A DNA stretch of 64,000 nucleotides from Lysobacter_K sp043738095 (GTDB lineage Bacteria; Pseudomonadota; Gammaproteobacteria; Xanthomonadales; Xanthomonadaceae): assembly GCA_043738095.1 (NCBI GenBank), contig JAYSZI010000123.1, forward strand, positions 70,396 through 134,395, written 5' to 3'. The notes below the pieces were generated by a model. The model did no database searches, had not been told where the DNA came from, and was given only the letters and a program-made list of their open reading frames with translations. Each line of letters opens with the position of its first letter. The stretch's first letter is position 1. Position numbers and translations under genes: made by a program. Of this stretch, positions 1 through 8,182 are shown piece by piece.

Positions 1-1254
1 TGAAGGGTCGCCGGCGACGACGTTGCGTAAGTCCGCGACCAACGCCGGCTCAGGCAGGTCGCGCCCCCAGTTCACGCCGGCTAGGTGGTAACCGGTTTCG
101 TTCGCGCCGACGACGAAATCGGCCATCGCCGCAACGCTGCGGTCGGCGACGATGCGAACCGACTTGCTGGTAGTGCCGGCGTCGCTGTTACCCGCTGAGC
201 CGAGCACGGGGCCGAGGAAGCCCGGCTCGCTGCCCAGATGCGCGGCGATTTCGGCCTCGGTCGCGAGACGGTAATCGGCCAGGCCCGGCAGCTTGGCCAG
301 TTTGATTTCGTTGACGACGTGGTCGCCGCGCACCAGCGCGAGCACGAACTGTCCGGCCTTATCAGTTGCGTTGCCCGCCGGATCGGCGCCCATCAGCGCG
401 ACCGATTTCACCGTGCGTTCAAGCGCGATGCCCATCAGCGCGGCGACGTCTTCGCAGGTTTTCTGTGTCGGCGTGTCGATCTTGCGTATGGCTTCGGTGG
501 CGGCAGGTCGCTCGCCTGGCGACAGAGCTTCGGCCGCTTCCAGATTAGCGGCGTATCCGGAGCCGTCGGAGCCTTCGCCCATGGAATAGGCGATCGCATC
601 CTCGCCAGAATCGGCCAGCACGTGGAATTCCTGCGACGCGTCGCCGCCGATTGCGCCGCTGTCGGCCTGCACCGCACGGAACTGCAGCCCGAGCCGGGTG
701 AAAATGCGGCTGTAGGTGTTGTGCATGTTGCGGTACTCGCGCACCAGATCGTCTTCGGTGAGATGGAACGAGTACGCGTCCTTCATCAGGAATTCGCGCG
801 CACGCATCACGCCGAAGCGCGGGCGGATCTCATCGCGGAACTTGGTCTGGATCTGGTAGAAATTCACCGGCAGCTGCTTGTAGCTGGCCAGCTCGTTGCG
901 GGCGAAGTCGGTGATGACTTCCTCGTGGGTGGGGCCGTAGCAGTACTCGGCGTCCTTGCGGTCCTTGATCTTGAGCAGCTGGCCACCGAACTTCTGCCAG
1001 CGCCCGGTTTCTTCCCACAGCTCGCGCGGCTGCACCGACGGCATCAGCACCTCGATCGCGCCGGAAGCGTCCATCTCCTCGCGCACTACGCGCTCGACCT
1101 TGCGCAGCACGCGCAGGCCCAGCGGCGACCAGGTGTATAGGCCGGCGGCGATTTTGCGGATCATGCCGGCCTTGAGCATCAGCTTGTGACTGATGATTTC
1201 GGCCTCGGCGGGGGTTTCTTTGCTGGTGTGGAGGTGGAACTGCGACAGGCGCAT
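1..1254 (-). CDS. proS: Prolyl-tRNA synthetase, C-terminal part cut by window edge
   Basis: Charges tRNA-Pro with proline in the cytoplasm. The frame is open from the ATG at 1254 to base 1, giving 418 residues of a family that usually has about 565-575, so the end of the catalytic core and the anticodon-binding domain lie outside. The start reads MRLSQFHLHT, followed by the N-terminal segment LMLKAGMIRKIAAGLYTWSP typical of bacterial ProS. The distal part (about residues 320-418, with EPGFLGPV and VGANETGYH) matches the inserted editing domain of the long bacterial-type enzyme. The next gene upstream (1655-1948, same strand) is about 400 bases away, so proS is probably transcribed separately. 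Confidence 0.93.
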   Translation of the reverse strand, partial: MRLSQFHLHTSKETPAEAEIISHKLMLKAGMIRKIAAGLYTWSPLGLRVLRKVERVVREEMDASGAIEVLMPSVQPRELWEETGRWQKFGGQLLKIKDRKDAEYCYGPTHEEVITDFARNELASYKQLPVNFYQIQTKFRDEIRPRFGVMRAREFLMKDAYSFHLTEDDLVREYRNMHNTYSRIFTRLGLQFRAVQADSGAIGGDASQEFHVLADSGEDAIAYSMGEGSDGSGYAANLEAAEALSPGERPAATEAIRKIDTPTQKTCEDVAALMGIALERTVKSVALMGADPAGNATDKAGQFVLALVRGDHVVNEIKLAKLPGLADYRLATEAEIAAHLGSEPGFLGPVLGSAGNSDAGTTSKSVRIVADRSVAAMADFVVGANETGYHLAGVNWGRDLPEPALVADLRNVVAGDPS

Positions 1255-1458
1255 CGGCGGACTTCGAAACAGGGAGGCGGGCATTTTGCCACGCGGGGCG
1301 AATCGCCCCGGTATCCGCCGCGCCGACGCCGGTCAATGGTCACCCCAGCAGGAGCTTTTTTCAGGCAACCACCTTGGCAATCGCCAAACGGGATCGACCT
1401 TTTCCTGAGGCAGCGGCGTCAGGCCCCATGTTGTCCCACAGAGCGGCCGGGACGAAGC

Positions 1459-1653
<195 letters not shown>

Positions 1654-1654
1654 G

Positions 1655-1948
1655 CTAGGGACTGTCGCCCTCGCCGCGCACCTCGATCCCGTCACGAGGT
1701 TCGACGTCGATGCGCTCGTAGTCGCGCGCGGCATCGGCGCCTGTTGGCGGCTGTGAAGTGATCTGGAGCGTTCCCGACGCGTTGCGCCAGCGGTACAGCA
1801 CGGGACGGGCGTCGTGCGCATCGGCGCGGCGCGCCGCAGCCGCGCGCAGGTGTTTGCGTTCGGCTTCAGCCGGGGTGTCGCGCGACAGCCACCACGCCAG
1901 ACCCGCGCCCAACACCACGCCGCCGAGGATGGCCCAGCCAAATTTCAC
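1655..1948 (-). CDS. Small membrane-anchored DUF4124 protein
   Basis: A 97-residue protein of unknown function. Residues 1-22 (MKFGWAILGGVVLGAGLAWW) form one N-terminal membrane segment or uncleaved signal anchor. Residues 50-80 contain YRWRNASGTLQITSQPP, the short DUF4124 pattern (Tyr-x-Trp, a Gly-x-x-x-[IT]-Thr turn, then Pro-Pro) found in many small periplasmic proteins of Xanthomonadales and pseudomonads. A second DUF4124 gene lies directly upstream on the same strand, 42 bases away, so the two are probably cotranscribed. The role of the domain is unknown. Confidence 0.75.
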   Translation of the reverse strand: MKFGWAILGGVVLGAGLAWWLSRDTPAEAERKHLRAAAARRADAHDARPVLYRWRNASGTLQITSQPPTGADAARDYERIDVEPRDGIEVRGEGDSP

Positions 1949-1990
1949 GAAATGGCTGCAAACGACATGGCGAAGAGGGAATCAGCCCGA

Positions 1991-2407
1991 TCAGGGCTCG
2001 TTGGCGAGGGCAACCTCGCAATACGTCTTGACGCTGGCTTCCGCCAACTGGGTGCGGCTCGCGCGCTCTTGGGCCGTGAGATTGCGGTCGACGTCGCCGT
2101 CCTTGTCCTCGTCGATGCCGACCTCGGTCTTGCCTTTCAAAATCGTCAGATTGCTGCGCGCATTAGTGCAGTCGGAATTCGCCGCCACCGGTTTGCCTGC
2201 GGTGGGAACGACCGGCGCGCCCTTGGTCGTAATCGAACGGCTCTTGTGGGCCTGATGCGGCGGCGGCGCGTCCGCGTAGTGGGTGACGCCCTTGGCGTCC
2301 TTCCACTGGTAGACCTGACCGGCGAGCGTCGGCAGGGAGAGGGTCAACAGGCCGGCGACAAGCCACCGCAGCGGACGGGACGGGGGATGGGCGGACTGGC
2401 TGGGCAT
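1991..2407 (-). CDS. Exported DUF4124 domain protein
   Basis: A 138-residue protein of unknown function. I chose the ATG at 2407 because it is followed directly by a basic stretch and a hydrophobic signal sequence (RPLRWLVAGLLTLSLPTLAG, cleavage likely after TLAG); the frame stays open upstream to 2479 but adds only residues unlike a signal peptide. The mature part begins with QVYQWKDAKGVTHYADAPPP, a clear DUF4124 motif. The rest is polar and includes a DEDKDGDVD stretch resembling an acidic loop. It is divergent from pssA, with 88 bases between the two starts. Confidence 0.78.
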   Translation of the reverse strand: MPSQSAHPPSRPLRWLVAGLLTLSLPTLAGQVYQWKDAKGVTHYADAPPPHQAHKSRSITTKGAPVVPTAGKPVAANSDCTNARSNLTILKGKTEVGIDEDKDGDVDRNLTAQERASRTQLAEASVKTYCEVALANEP

Positions 2408-2495
2408 GATCGGCTCCGGAATTCGGCACGGGACAGCGGGTGCCAGCGCGATTGCAGCACCGTGGCGGGGTACAGGCAAGCGCTACACTGCCAAA

Positions 2496-3269
2496 ATGGA
2501 ACCCCTACCCCCGTCACGACCGCGCGGACGCGGCATTTACCTGCTGCCGAACCTGTTCACTACCGGCGGCCTGTTCGCCGGCTTCTACGCCATCATCGCC
2601 GCGACTCAGGGCCAGTTCGAAAACGCCTGCGTAGCCGTGTTCATCGCCGCGATCCTGGACGGCCTCGATGGTCGCGTGGCGCGACTGACCAACACCCAGA
2701 GCGAGTTCGGTGTGCAGTACGACTCGCTCGCCGACCTGATCAGCTTCGGCTTGGCGCCGGCGCTGGTCATGTACCACTGGGCTCTGCTGTCGCTGAAGCT
2801 CGACAGCGTGACCGCCGGCAAGGTGGGCTGGATCGCCGCATTTCTATACGCGGCTTGCGCAGCACTGCGGCTGGCGCGCTTCAACTCGCAGATCGCCCAG
2901 GTCGACAAGCGCTGGTTCATCGGCTTGGCCAGTCCTGCGGCGGCCGGACTGGTGGCGAGCTTCGTCTGGCTCTGCCACGACCTGGGATATCGCGGCGAGC
3001 AGTTGCGCTACGGCGCGGTCGCGGTGACGGTGGTGGCGGCGCTGATGATGGTCAGCCGCCTGCGCTATTTCAGTTTCAAGGGCGGCGGGCGGCGGAACGA
3101 TCGGGTGCCGTTTCTGGCGATCATCGTCGTGCTCGCCGCGTTGATTGGTATCGCGATCTATCCTCCCGGCGTGTTGCTGGCGATCACCGCGGGATATGCC
3201 TTGTCGGGACCCGCGTATTGGCTCTACCGGCGGGCGCGACGGCTGCCGGCGACGGGAGCGGTGGCATGA
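2496..3269 (+). CDS. pssA: CDP-diacylglycerol--serine O-phosphatidyltransferase
   Basis: Makes phosphatidylserine from CDP-diacylglycerol and serine, the precursor of phosphatidylethanolamine, in the inner membrane. The 257-residue protein carries the CDP-alcohol phosphotransferase signature DG-x2-AR-x8-G-x3-D-x3-D (DGLDGRVARL then FGVQYDSLAD) and several hydrophobic segments, so it belongs to the integral-membrane type rather than the peripheral E. coli type. The start MEPLPPSRPRG at 2496 is preferred over upstream ATGs because those overlap the divergent DUF4124 leader. Its TGA overlaps the next ATG (ATGA), so it heads a coupled pssA-holD-rimI string. Confidence 0.93.
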   Translation: MEPLPPSRPRGRGIYLLPNLFTTGGLFAGFYAIIAATQGQFENACVAVFIAAILDGLDGRVARLTNTQSEFGVQYDSLADLISFGLAPALVMYHWALLSLKLDSVTAGKVGWIAAFLYAACAALRLARFNSQIAQVDKRWFIGLASPAAAGLVASFVWLCHDLGYRGEQLRYGAVAVTVVAALMMVSRLRYFSFKGGGRRNDRVPFLAIIVVLAALIGIAIYPPGVLLAITAGYALSGPAYWLYRRARRLPATGAVA

Positions 3270-3574
3270 CCATGCCGTGGAGTCCGCAGCAGCGCGAGTG
3301 GTTGCAGGCGTTGGGTCACGATGTGCTTCTGCTTGCGGGCACGGCGACGGACGCCGAGCGTTTGCCGGTCGCCGGCTCGCCGCCGCGTGGAACAGTGGCC
3401 GGGCCGACCGCCGACAATCCGCTGTTGCGCGCGGTGCTGCGCGCCGCCGGAGGTCGCGGGATCGCCGAACTCGCCGCCTGGCTACCCGATCCGGCCAGCC
3501 TGCGCGGTGACGCCGCGGCCAAGCGCGCGCTGTGGCCGCGTCTGCGTACGCTGCGCAAGCCGCCCGACCCATGA
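3266..3574 (+). CDS. holD: Probable DNA polymerase III psi subunit (HolD-like)
   Basis: A 102-residue soluble protein, coupled by ATGA overlaps to pssA before it and rimI after it. In E. coli the small gene directly upstream of rimI is holD, encoding psi, which joins chi (HolC) to the clamp loader. From memory of E. coli psi, three weak similarities appear in order: an N-terminal WLQALGHDVLLLAG segment, a central NPLLRAVLRAAG helix, and a C-terminal SLRGDAAAKRALWPRL segment resembling the region that ends in ARAALW. Psi is very divergent between genera, so position and pattern together suggest HolD, but this was not tested by profile search. The partner gene holC is at 7607-8029 in this window. 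Confidence 0.55.
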   Translation: MTMPWSPQQREWLQALGHDVLLLAGTATDAERLPVAGSPPRGTVAGPTADNPLLRAVLRAAGGRGIAELAAWLPDPASLRGDAAAKRALWPRLRTLRKPPDP

Positions 3575-4062
3575 GCGCGCTCGCGACCGATGCCGGGAGA
3601 TTGCCGCAGGCGTCGATGCTGAGGCCGATGCAGGATGACGACCTCGACGCAGTCATGGCGATCGAGGTGCGCGCTTACCCTTACCCGTGGACGCTCGGCA
3701 TCCTGCGCGACTGCCTGCGCGCCGACTACCCCGCCTGGGTACTGTTGCAAGACGGCGAGGTGATCGGCTACTTCCTGATGAGCCTGGCGGCGGGCGAGGC
3801 GCATGTGCTCAATGTCTGCGTCGCGCCGGAACAGCAGGGACGCGGCTACGGTCGCAAACTGCTGCGCTCGATCCTGCAGCTTGCGCGCGGCCGCGGCGCC
3901 GAACGCGTGTTTTTGGAGGTTCGGCCGTCCAACAAGGGCGCTATCGAGTTGTACTTCGATATGGGCTTCAACGAGATCGGCCGACGGCCGCGCTACTACC
4001 CGGCCAAGGATGGGCGTGAGGATGCGCTGGTGATGGCGATAGAGCTGCTTCCACCCGAATAA
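3571..4062 (+). CDS. rimI: Ribosomal protein S18-alanine N-acetyltransferase
   Basis: A GNAT enzyme that acetylates the N-terminal alanine of ribosomal protein S18 using acetyl-CoA. The 163-residue protein has the GNAT acetyl-CoA loop (VAPEQQGRGYGRKLLRSIL) and the family C-terminal pattern FLEVRPSN.GAIELYFDMGF followed by RRPRYYP and DALVM, close to RimI. The start at 3571 is set by the ATGA overlap with the upstream gene; an internal ATG at MLRPMQDDDL would give about 136 residues, nearer to E. coli RimI (148), so the first 28 residues are uncertain. Confidence 0.9.
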   Translation: MSALATDAGRLPQASMLRPMQDDDLDAVMAIEVRAYPYPWTLGILRDCLRADYPAWVLLQDGEVIGYFLMSLAAGEAHVLNVCVAPEQQGRGYGRKLLRSILQLARGRGAERVFLEVRPSNKGAIELYFDMGFNEIGRRPRYYPAKDGREDALVMAIELLPPE

Positions 4063-4084
4063 CTGCACTGACAAAGGATTTCGT

Positions 4085-4555
4085 ATGCAGGTGCTGCCAG
4101 TAACGTGTTCGATTGTCCTAGCGATGGCGATTTCAGCCGCTGCCGCTGCGGGCAGTCCCGAACCCGTGGTGCCGGTCGTCTGGCAGGCGCCCTCGTGCGG
4201 GCATGACAAACTCGGGCAGGTCAGTATCCAGACTGGCGTGCGCGTCACGGAGGCCACCCAAGACCTGTTGGTGCCCACAGTCAACTACGCAGGGGCCTTT
4301 GCCAAGTTGGCGACGGCCGCCAAGGCAAAGGGCGCCGATGCGGTGATCGTGCGCTGGCACCAGGCGACGTATTTCACGCGCAATGGGCGCCGCAGCCACA
4401 GGCCCGTGCACCTTCAACTCCGAGGAGCAGCGATCCGCATGCATGCCGATGCGGGGCCCTGTGACTTCGCGCTGGCCGATCCGCAGGCGTTTGAGCAACG
4501 CGCCAGCGACGGCAAGCCGGTCGAGGTTGGCTCGGACGACGCGTACTCGGATTGA
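4085..4555 (+). CDS. Exported protein of unknown function
   Basis: A 156-residue protein with an N-terminal signal peptide (hydrophobic LPVTCSIVLAMAISAAAAA, cleavage likely near residue 22). The mature part has one Cys near its start (APSCGHDKLGQ) and one near the end (GPCDF), which could form a disulfide in the periplasm. The central segment AKLATAAKAKGADAVIVRWHQ resembles the alpha/beta unit of YbjQ-like exported proteins, but I do not assign a family. It lies 22 bases after rimI and ends 15 bases before the convergent valS stop. An AAAGGAT sequence sits 4 bases before the ATG. Confidence 0.65.
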   Translation: MQVLPVTCSIVLAMAISAAAAAGSPEPVVPVVWQAPSCGHDKLGQVSIQTGVRVTEATQDLLVPTVNYAGAFAKLATAAKAKGADAVIVRWHQATYFTRNGRRSHRPVHLQLRGAAIRMHADAGPCDFALADPQAFEQRASDGKPVEVGSDDAYSD

Positions 4556-4570
4556 GTCGGGCGTCGAGCG

Positions 4571-7438
4571 TCAGAGCTTCGCGCGTTGCGAGACGAGCGC
4601 ATCGCGTTGCGCATTCCAATCGAGCAGGCGTTGGCGCTCCTGTTGCACCACGGCCGCCGGCGCGTTCTGCACAAACGTTTCGCTGGCGAGCTTGCCGGTG
4701 GATTTGGCGGCTTCAATCTCGACGCGCTTGATTTCCTTGTCCAGGCGCGCGCGTTCGACGTCCAGATCGACCAGGCCTGCCAACGGCACCCTCAGTTCGA
4801 GATCACCGACCACCGCCATTGCGCTGGCTGGCAATTGCGCTGCGTCGGCCAGAAATTCGATGGATTCGAGCCGGTTGAGGAAACGCAACTGCGCGCCAAA
4901 ACGCTGGGTGCGCGCGCGGTCGTCGTCGTTGCCTCCGGCCAGCAGCAGCGTCACGGTCTTGGCCGGTGCGACATTGAGTTCGCTGCGCATCTGCCGCAGT
5001 TTCGACACCATCGCCTTGAGCCATTCGATGTCGGCGTCGACGCGCTCGTAGTCGTCGCTCAGATATTCGTTGGCGTCGGATACCGTCGGATACGGGCGCA
5101 GCATGATCGTGGTCTGCGCGAGGTCGAGCTTCGGCGCGACCGCCTGCCACAGCTCTTCGGTGACGAACGGAATCAGCGGGTGCAGCAACGACAGCAGGCG
5201 TTCGAGCACATACAACAACGTATGCCGGGTGCTGTCCGCCGCGGCGCGGCCTTCTTGCGTGGTGGTGTCGCCATTGAGTGCCGGCTTGGCCAGTTCGACG
5301 AACCAGTCGCAGAACTGGTTCCAGGCGAACTCGTACAGCACCTGCGCGAGCAGGTCGAAGCGGTAGGCGGCAAAGTGCTCCGCGGCCGATTCCGCGGTGC
5401 GGGCCAGTGATGCCAGGATCCAGCGTTCGGCATCGGTCTTGGGTTGCGGCGCGCCGCTGAAACTGGCGCCCTCGGTATTCATCAGCACGAAACGCGTGGC
5501 GTTCCACAGCTTGTTGCAGAAATTCTTGTAACCCTCGGCGCGGCCGAGGTCGAAGCGGATGTCGCGGCCGTGGGTGGCGAGCGCGGCGATGGTGAAACGC
5601 AGCGCGTCGGCGCCGAACGCGGGGATACCGTCGGGGAATTCCTTGCGCGTGGCCTTGGCGATCTTCTCGGCCATCTTCGGCTGCATCAGGCCGCTGGTGC
5701 GCTTGGCGACGAGGGCGTCGAGCGAGATGCCGTCGATCAGATCGAGCGGGTCGAGGACGTTGCCCTTGGACTTCGACATCTTCTGGCCGTCCTTGTCGCG
5801 GATCAGGCCGTGGATGTAGACGTCCTTGAACGGCACCTCGCCGGTCAGATGGTCGGTCGCCATGATCATGCGCGCGACCCAGAAGAAGATGATGTCGAAG
5901 CCGGTAACCAGCACCGACGACGGCACGTAGTTGTCGAAGCCGCGTTGCTTCATCAACTCCGGATTCGGCCAGCCCATCGTGCTGATGGGCCACAGTTGCG
6001 AGCTGAACCAGGTTTCGAGCACGTCGTTGTCCTGGGACAGCAAGACGTCTGGATCGAGCGCATGTTTGGCGCGGATTTCGGCTTCATCGCGACCGACGTA
6101 GATCTTGCCGCTGGCGTCGTACCACGCCGGAATGCGGTGACCCCACCAGAGTTGGCGGCTGATGCACCAGTCCTGGATGTTCTCCATCCAGTGGCGGTAG
6201 GTATTGATCCAGTTCGCGGGGACGAACTTGACGGCGCCCGGCTTGCCGTCCGTGCCTTCGACGAGTTCGAGCCCGCGCTTAGCGAGGCCGTCCATCTTCA
6301 CGAACCATTGGTCGGTCAGGTACGGCTCGATCACCTGGCCGGTGCGGTCGCCGCGAGGGACCTGCAACTTGTGCGGCTTGGTCTCGACCAGCAGTCCGGC
6401 AGCTTCGAGGTCGGCGAGCACGAGCTTGCGCGCCTCGTAACGGTCCACGCCGCGGTACTGCTCCGGCACATCATCGTTCGTCGCTGCGTCGGGCGTGAAA
6501 ATATTGATCAGCGGCAGGTTGTGGCGTTGACCGACCGCGTAGTCATTGAAGTCGTGCGCTGGCGTGACCTTGACCACGCCGGTGCCGAACTCGCGGTCGA
6601 CGTAGTCGTCGGCGATGATCGGGATCAGGCGACCGGTCAGCGGCAGTTCGACGGTGTTGCCGATCAGGTGCGCATAGCGCTCGTCATCCGGGTGCACCAT
6701 CACCGCGGTGTCGCCGAGCATGGTTTCCGGACGCGTGGTCGCGACCACCAGCGAGCCGCTGCCGTCGGCCAACGGATAGCGGATCGACCACAGGAAACCG
6801 TCCTCTTCTTCGTTGACCACCTCCAGGTCGGAGATCGCGGTCTTCAACACCGGGTCCCAGTTGACGAGGCGTTGGCCGCGGTAGATCAACGGATCGGGAT
6901 TGCCGTGCTCGTCCTTGTGCTCATAAAGACGCACAAACGCCTCGATCACCGCCTCGGCGGCCATCGGATCCATCGTGAACACGCTGCGGGTCCAGTCGCC
7001 GGACGTGCCGAGCCGGCGCATCTGCCGTTCGATCGTGTCGCCAGAGTGCTGCTTCCACTCCCAGACTTTCTCGATGAAGCCGTCGCGGCCGAGCGAGTCA
7101 CGCGTCTCGCCTTTGCCTTCCTGCGCGAGGTTGCGCGTCACCACCATCTCGGTGGCGATGCCGGCGTGGTCGGTGCCCATCTGCCACAAGGTGTCGTAGC
7201 CGCGCATGCGGTGGTAGCGGATCAGTGCGTCCTGCAGCGTGTGCTGGAACGCGTGGCCCATGTGCAGGGTGCCGGTGACGTTCGGCGGCGGCAGCAGGAC
7301 CGAATAGTGCTTTCTTTCCTGGCCTTCGCCAGATGGCTCGCCCTTGCCGCTGGGCTGGAACACGCCGCTGCTCTCCCATTGCTGGTACAGCCGGGTTTCA
7401 AACTGGGTGGGGTCGTAGCTGGGGGAGAGCGTGGTCAT
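4571..7438 (-). CDS. valS: Valyl-tRNA synthetase
   Basis: Charges tRNA-Val. The 955-residue class I enzyme has the HIGH-type motif HMGHAFQHT near residue 60 and KMSKSKGNVLDP near residue 560, the large editing domain between them (TTRPETMLGDTAV, AHDFNDY), an anticodon-binding helical domain, and the C-terminal coiled-coil arm (VDLDVERARLDKEIKRVE) typical of bacterial ValS. The length is normal. It lies downstream of holC and pepA on the same strand, the same order as in E. coli, with a REP-like repeat in the 168 bases between holC and valS. Confidence 0.97.
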   Translation of the reverse strand: MTTLSPSYDPTQFETRLYQQWESSGVFQPSGKGEPSGEGQERKHYSVLLPPPNVTGTLHMGHAFQHTLQDALIRYHRMRGYDTLWQMGTDHAGIATEMVVTRNLAQEGKGETRDSLGRDGFIEKVWEWKQHSGDTIERQMRRLGTSGDWTRSVFTMDPMAAEAVIEAFVRLYEHKDEHGNPDPLIYRGQRLVNWDPVLKTAISDLEVVNEEEDGFLWSIRYPLADGSGSLVVATTRPETMLGDTAVMVHPDDERYAHLIGNTVELPLTGRLIPIIADDYVDREFGTGVVKVTPAHDFNDYAVGQRHNLPLINIFTPDAATNDDVPEQYRGVDRYEARKLVLADLEAAGLLVETKPHKLQVPRGDRTGQVIEPYLTDQWFVKMDGLAKRGLELVEGTDGKPGAVKFVPANWINTYRHWMENIQDWCISRQLWWGHRIPAWYDASGKIYVGRDEAEIRAKHALDPDVLLSQDNDVLETWFSSQLWPISTMGWPNPELMKQRGFDNYVPSSVLVTGFDIIFFWVARMIMATDHLTGEVPFKDVYIHGLIRDKDGQKMSKSKGNVLDPLDLIDGISLDALVAKRTSGLMQPKMAEKIAKATRKEFPDGIPAFGADALRFTIAALATHGRDIRFDLGRAEGYKNFCNKLWNATRFVLMNTEGASFSGAPQPKTDAERWILASLARTAESAAEHFAAYRFDLLAQVLYEFAWNQFCDWFVELAKPALNGDTTTQEGRAAADSTRHTLLYVLERLLSLLHPLIPFVTEELWQAVAPKLDLAQTTIMLRPYPTVSDANEYLSDDYERVDADIEWLKAMVSKLRQMRSELNVAPAKTVTLLLAGGNDDDRARTQRFGAQLRFLNRLESIEFLADAAQLPASAMAVVGDLELRVPLAGLVDLDVERARLDKEIKRVEIEAAKSTGKLASETFVQNAPAAVVQQERQRLLDWNAQRDALVSQRAKL

Positions 7439-7463
7439 GGCCGGTCTGATTGATTGCAGTGGT

Positions 7464-7602
7464 TCGTCATTCCCGCGACAGCGGGATCGGATTTACTTCG
7501 CGGAGTCGAACCTCCGGCGCCATGGAGTTTCGCCTCAGCCCGTGCCGTTCGTCCGCGTCGGCGAGCCAGTCGCTGGATTCCCGCGTTCGCGGGAATGACG
7601 GC
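7464..7602. repeat. REP-like palindrome pair between holC and valS
   Basis: Two copies of the palindromic core cattcccgcg(n)cgcgggaat stand about 85 bases apart: cattcccgcgacagcgggat near 7470 and gattcccgcgttcgcgggaa near 7578, the latter continuing into tgacgg. The second is nearly identical to the palindrome at 36891-36915 in the other orientation, so this is a dispersed family. It may act as a transcriptional attenuator or mRNA stabiliser between the two genes, but that is inference. Confidence 0.8.
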
Positions 7603-7606
7603 GGTT

Positions 7607-8029
7607 TTACATGTCGTGTTTTTTGAGTTCGATCCCACGCGCCTGGTACTGCTTCCAGCGTTCGCGCAACGGCCCACGCGCATCGTCGTCGGCGGGCACT
7701 ACTTCCAGCACCCGCGTAAATCCGTCGGCCACCGCGGCGTCGCGCAAATTGATCACCAGCGCGCGCATCGGCGTGTCGATGTCGGGCATCGCGATCAGCA
7801 CAGGCGCCAGATCGTCCTCATCGTCGCCGGCGATCTGGTGCGGGATATAGGCCTCATCGTCGAACGACCACAGCAGGTCGTCTAGACGTTCGGCCTGCTC
7901 CGCATCTCGCGCCAGCACCAGCGTCGGCAGGTTGGCATCAAATGCTTTGCGCGCGAGTTCGCACACGAGCAGCAGCGGCTCCTCGCGGAAACGCGGCTTC
8001 TGGATCAGGTAAAAATCGGCGCGGGGCAT
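7607..8029 (-). CDS. holC: DNA polymerase III chi subunit
   Basis: The chi protein links single-strand-binding protein to the clamp loader through psi. The 140-residue protein starts MPRADFYLI; ATG 8029 is preferred over a TTG at 8038. It shows the HolC pattern: a short N-terminal strand, AxRDAEQAERLDDLLWSFDDEAYIPH (the family LW.f....F.PH core), then PVLIA and ALVINL. It lies between pepA and valS as in E. coli. Its likely partner, a psi-like gene, is at 3266-3574. Confidence 0.93.
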   Translation of the reverse strand: MPRADFYLIQKPRFREEPLLLVCELARKAFDANLPTLVLARDAEQAERLDDLLWSFDDEAYIPHQIAGDDEDDLAPVLIAMPDIDTPMRALVINLRDAAVADGFTRVLEVVPADDDARGPLRERWKQYQARGIELKKHDM

Positions 8030-8040
8030 GGGGGTCAAGA

Positions 8041-8180
8041 GCCGGGAATAGGGAAGGGGGAACAGGGAATGCAGGACGCGACGCCACCGAGGAGGGCGCC
8101 GCTGGCATCGGGGTGCGCGAGTCTGCTTGTCAGTCCCTCATTCCCGCTTTTCATTCCCGCTCCACGTAATTCCCCGCTCC
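8041..8180. repeat. Purine-rich repeats in the pepA-holC gap
   Basis: The left side carries gccgggaatagggaaggggg on the plus strand and the right side carries cattcccgcttttcattccc and attccccgctcc, the complementary sense. This gives a loose inverted repeat of GGGAAT-type units. The same units flank the four-helix-bundle gene at 40180-40664, so this is probably an empty member of the same dispersed family. Confidence 0.5.
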
Positions 8181-8182
8181 TC

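Noticed and set aside
1814..3574. A 586-codon plus-strand frame running through the DUF4124 genes and pssA into the holD-like gene
   Set aside because: Only its last 102 codons, after the ATG at 3266, make sense as a protein; the rest is out of frame with pssA.
5444..7453. A 669-codon open frame antisense to valS
   Set aside because: It mirrors the codon pattern of valS in high-GC DNA, has no ribosome binding site and no family resemblance.
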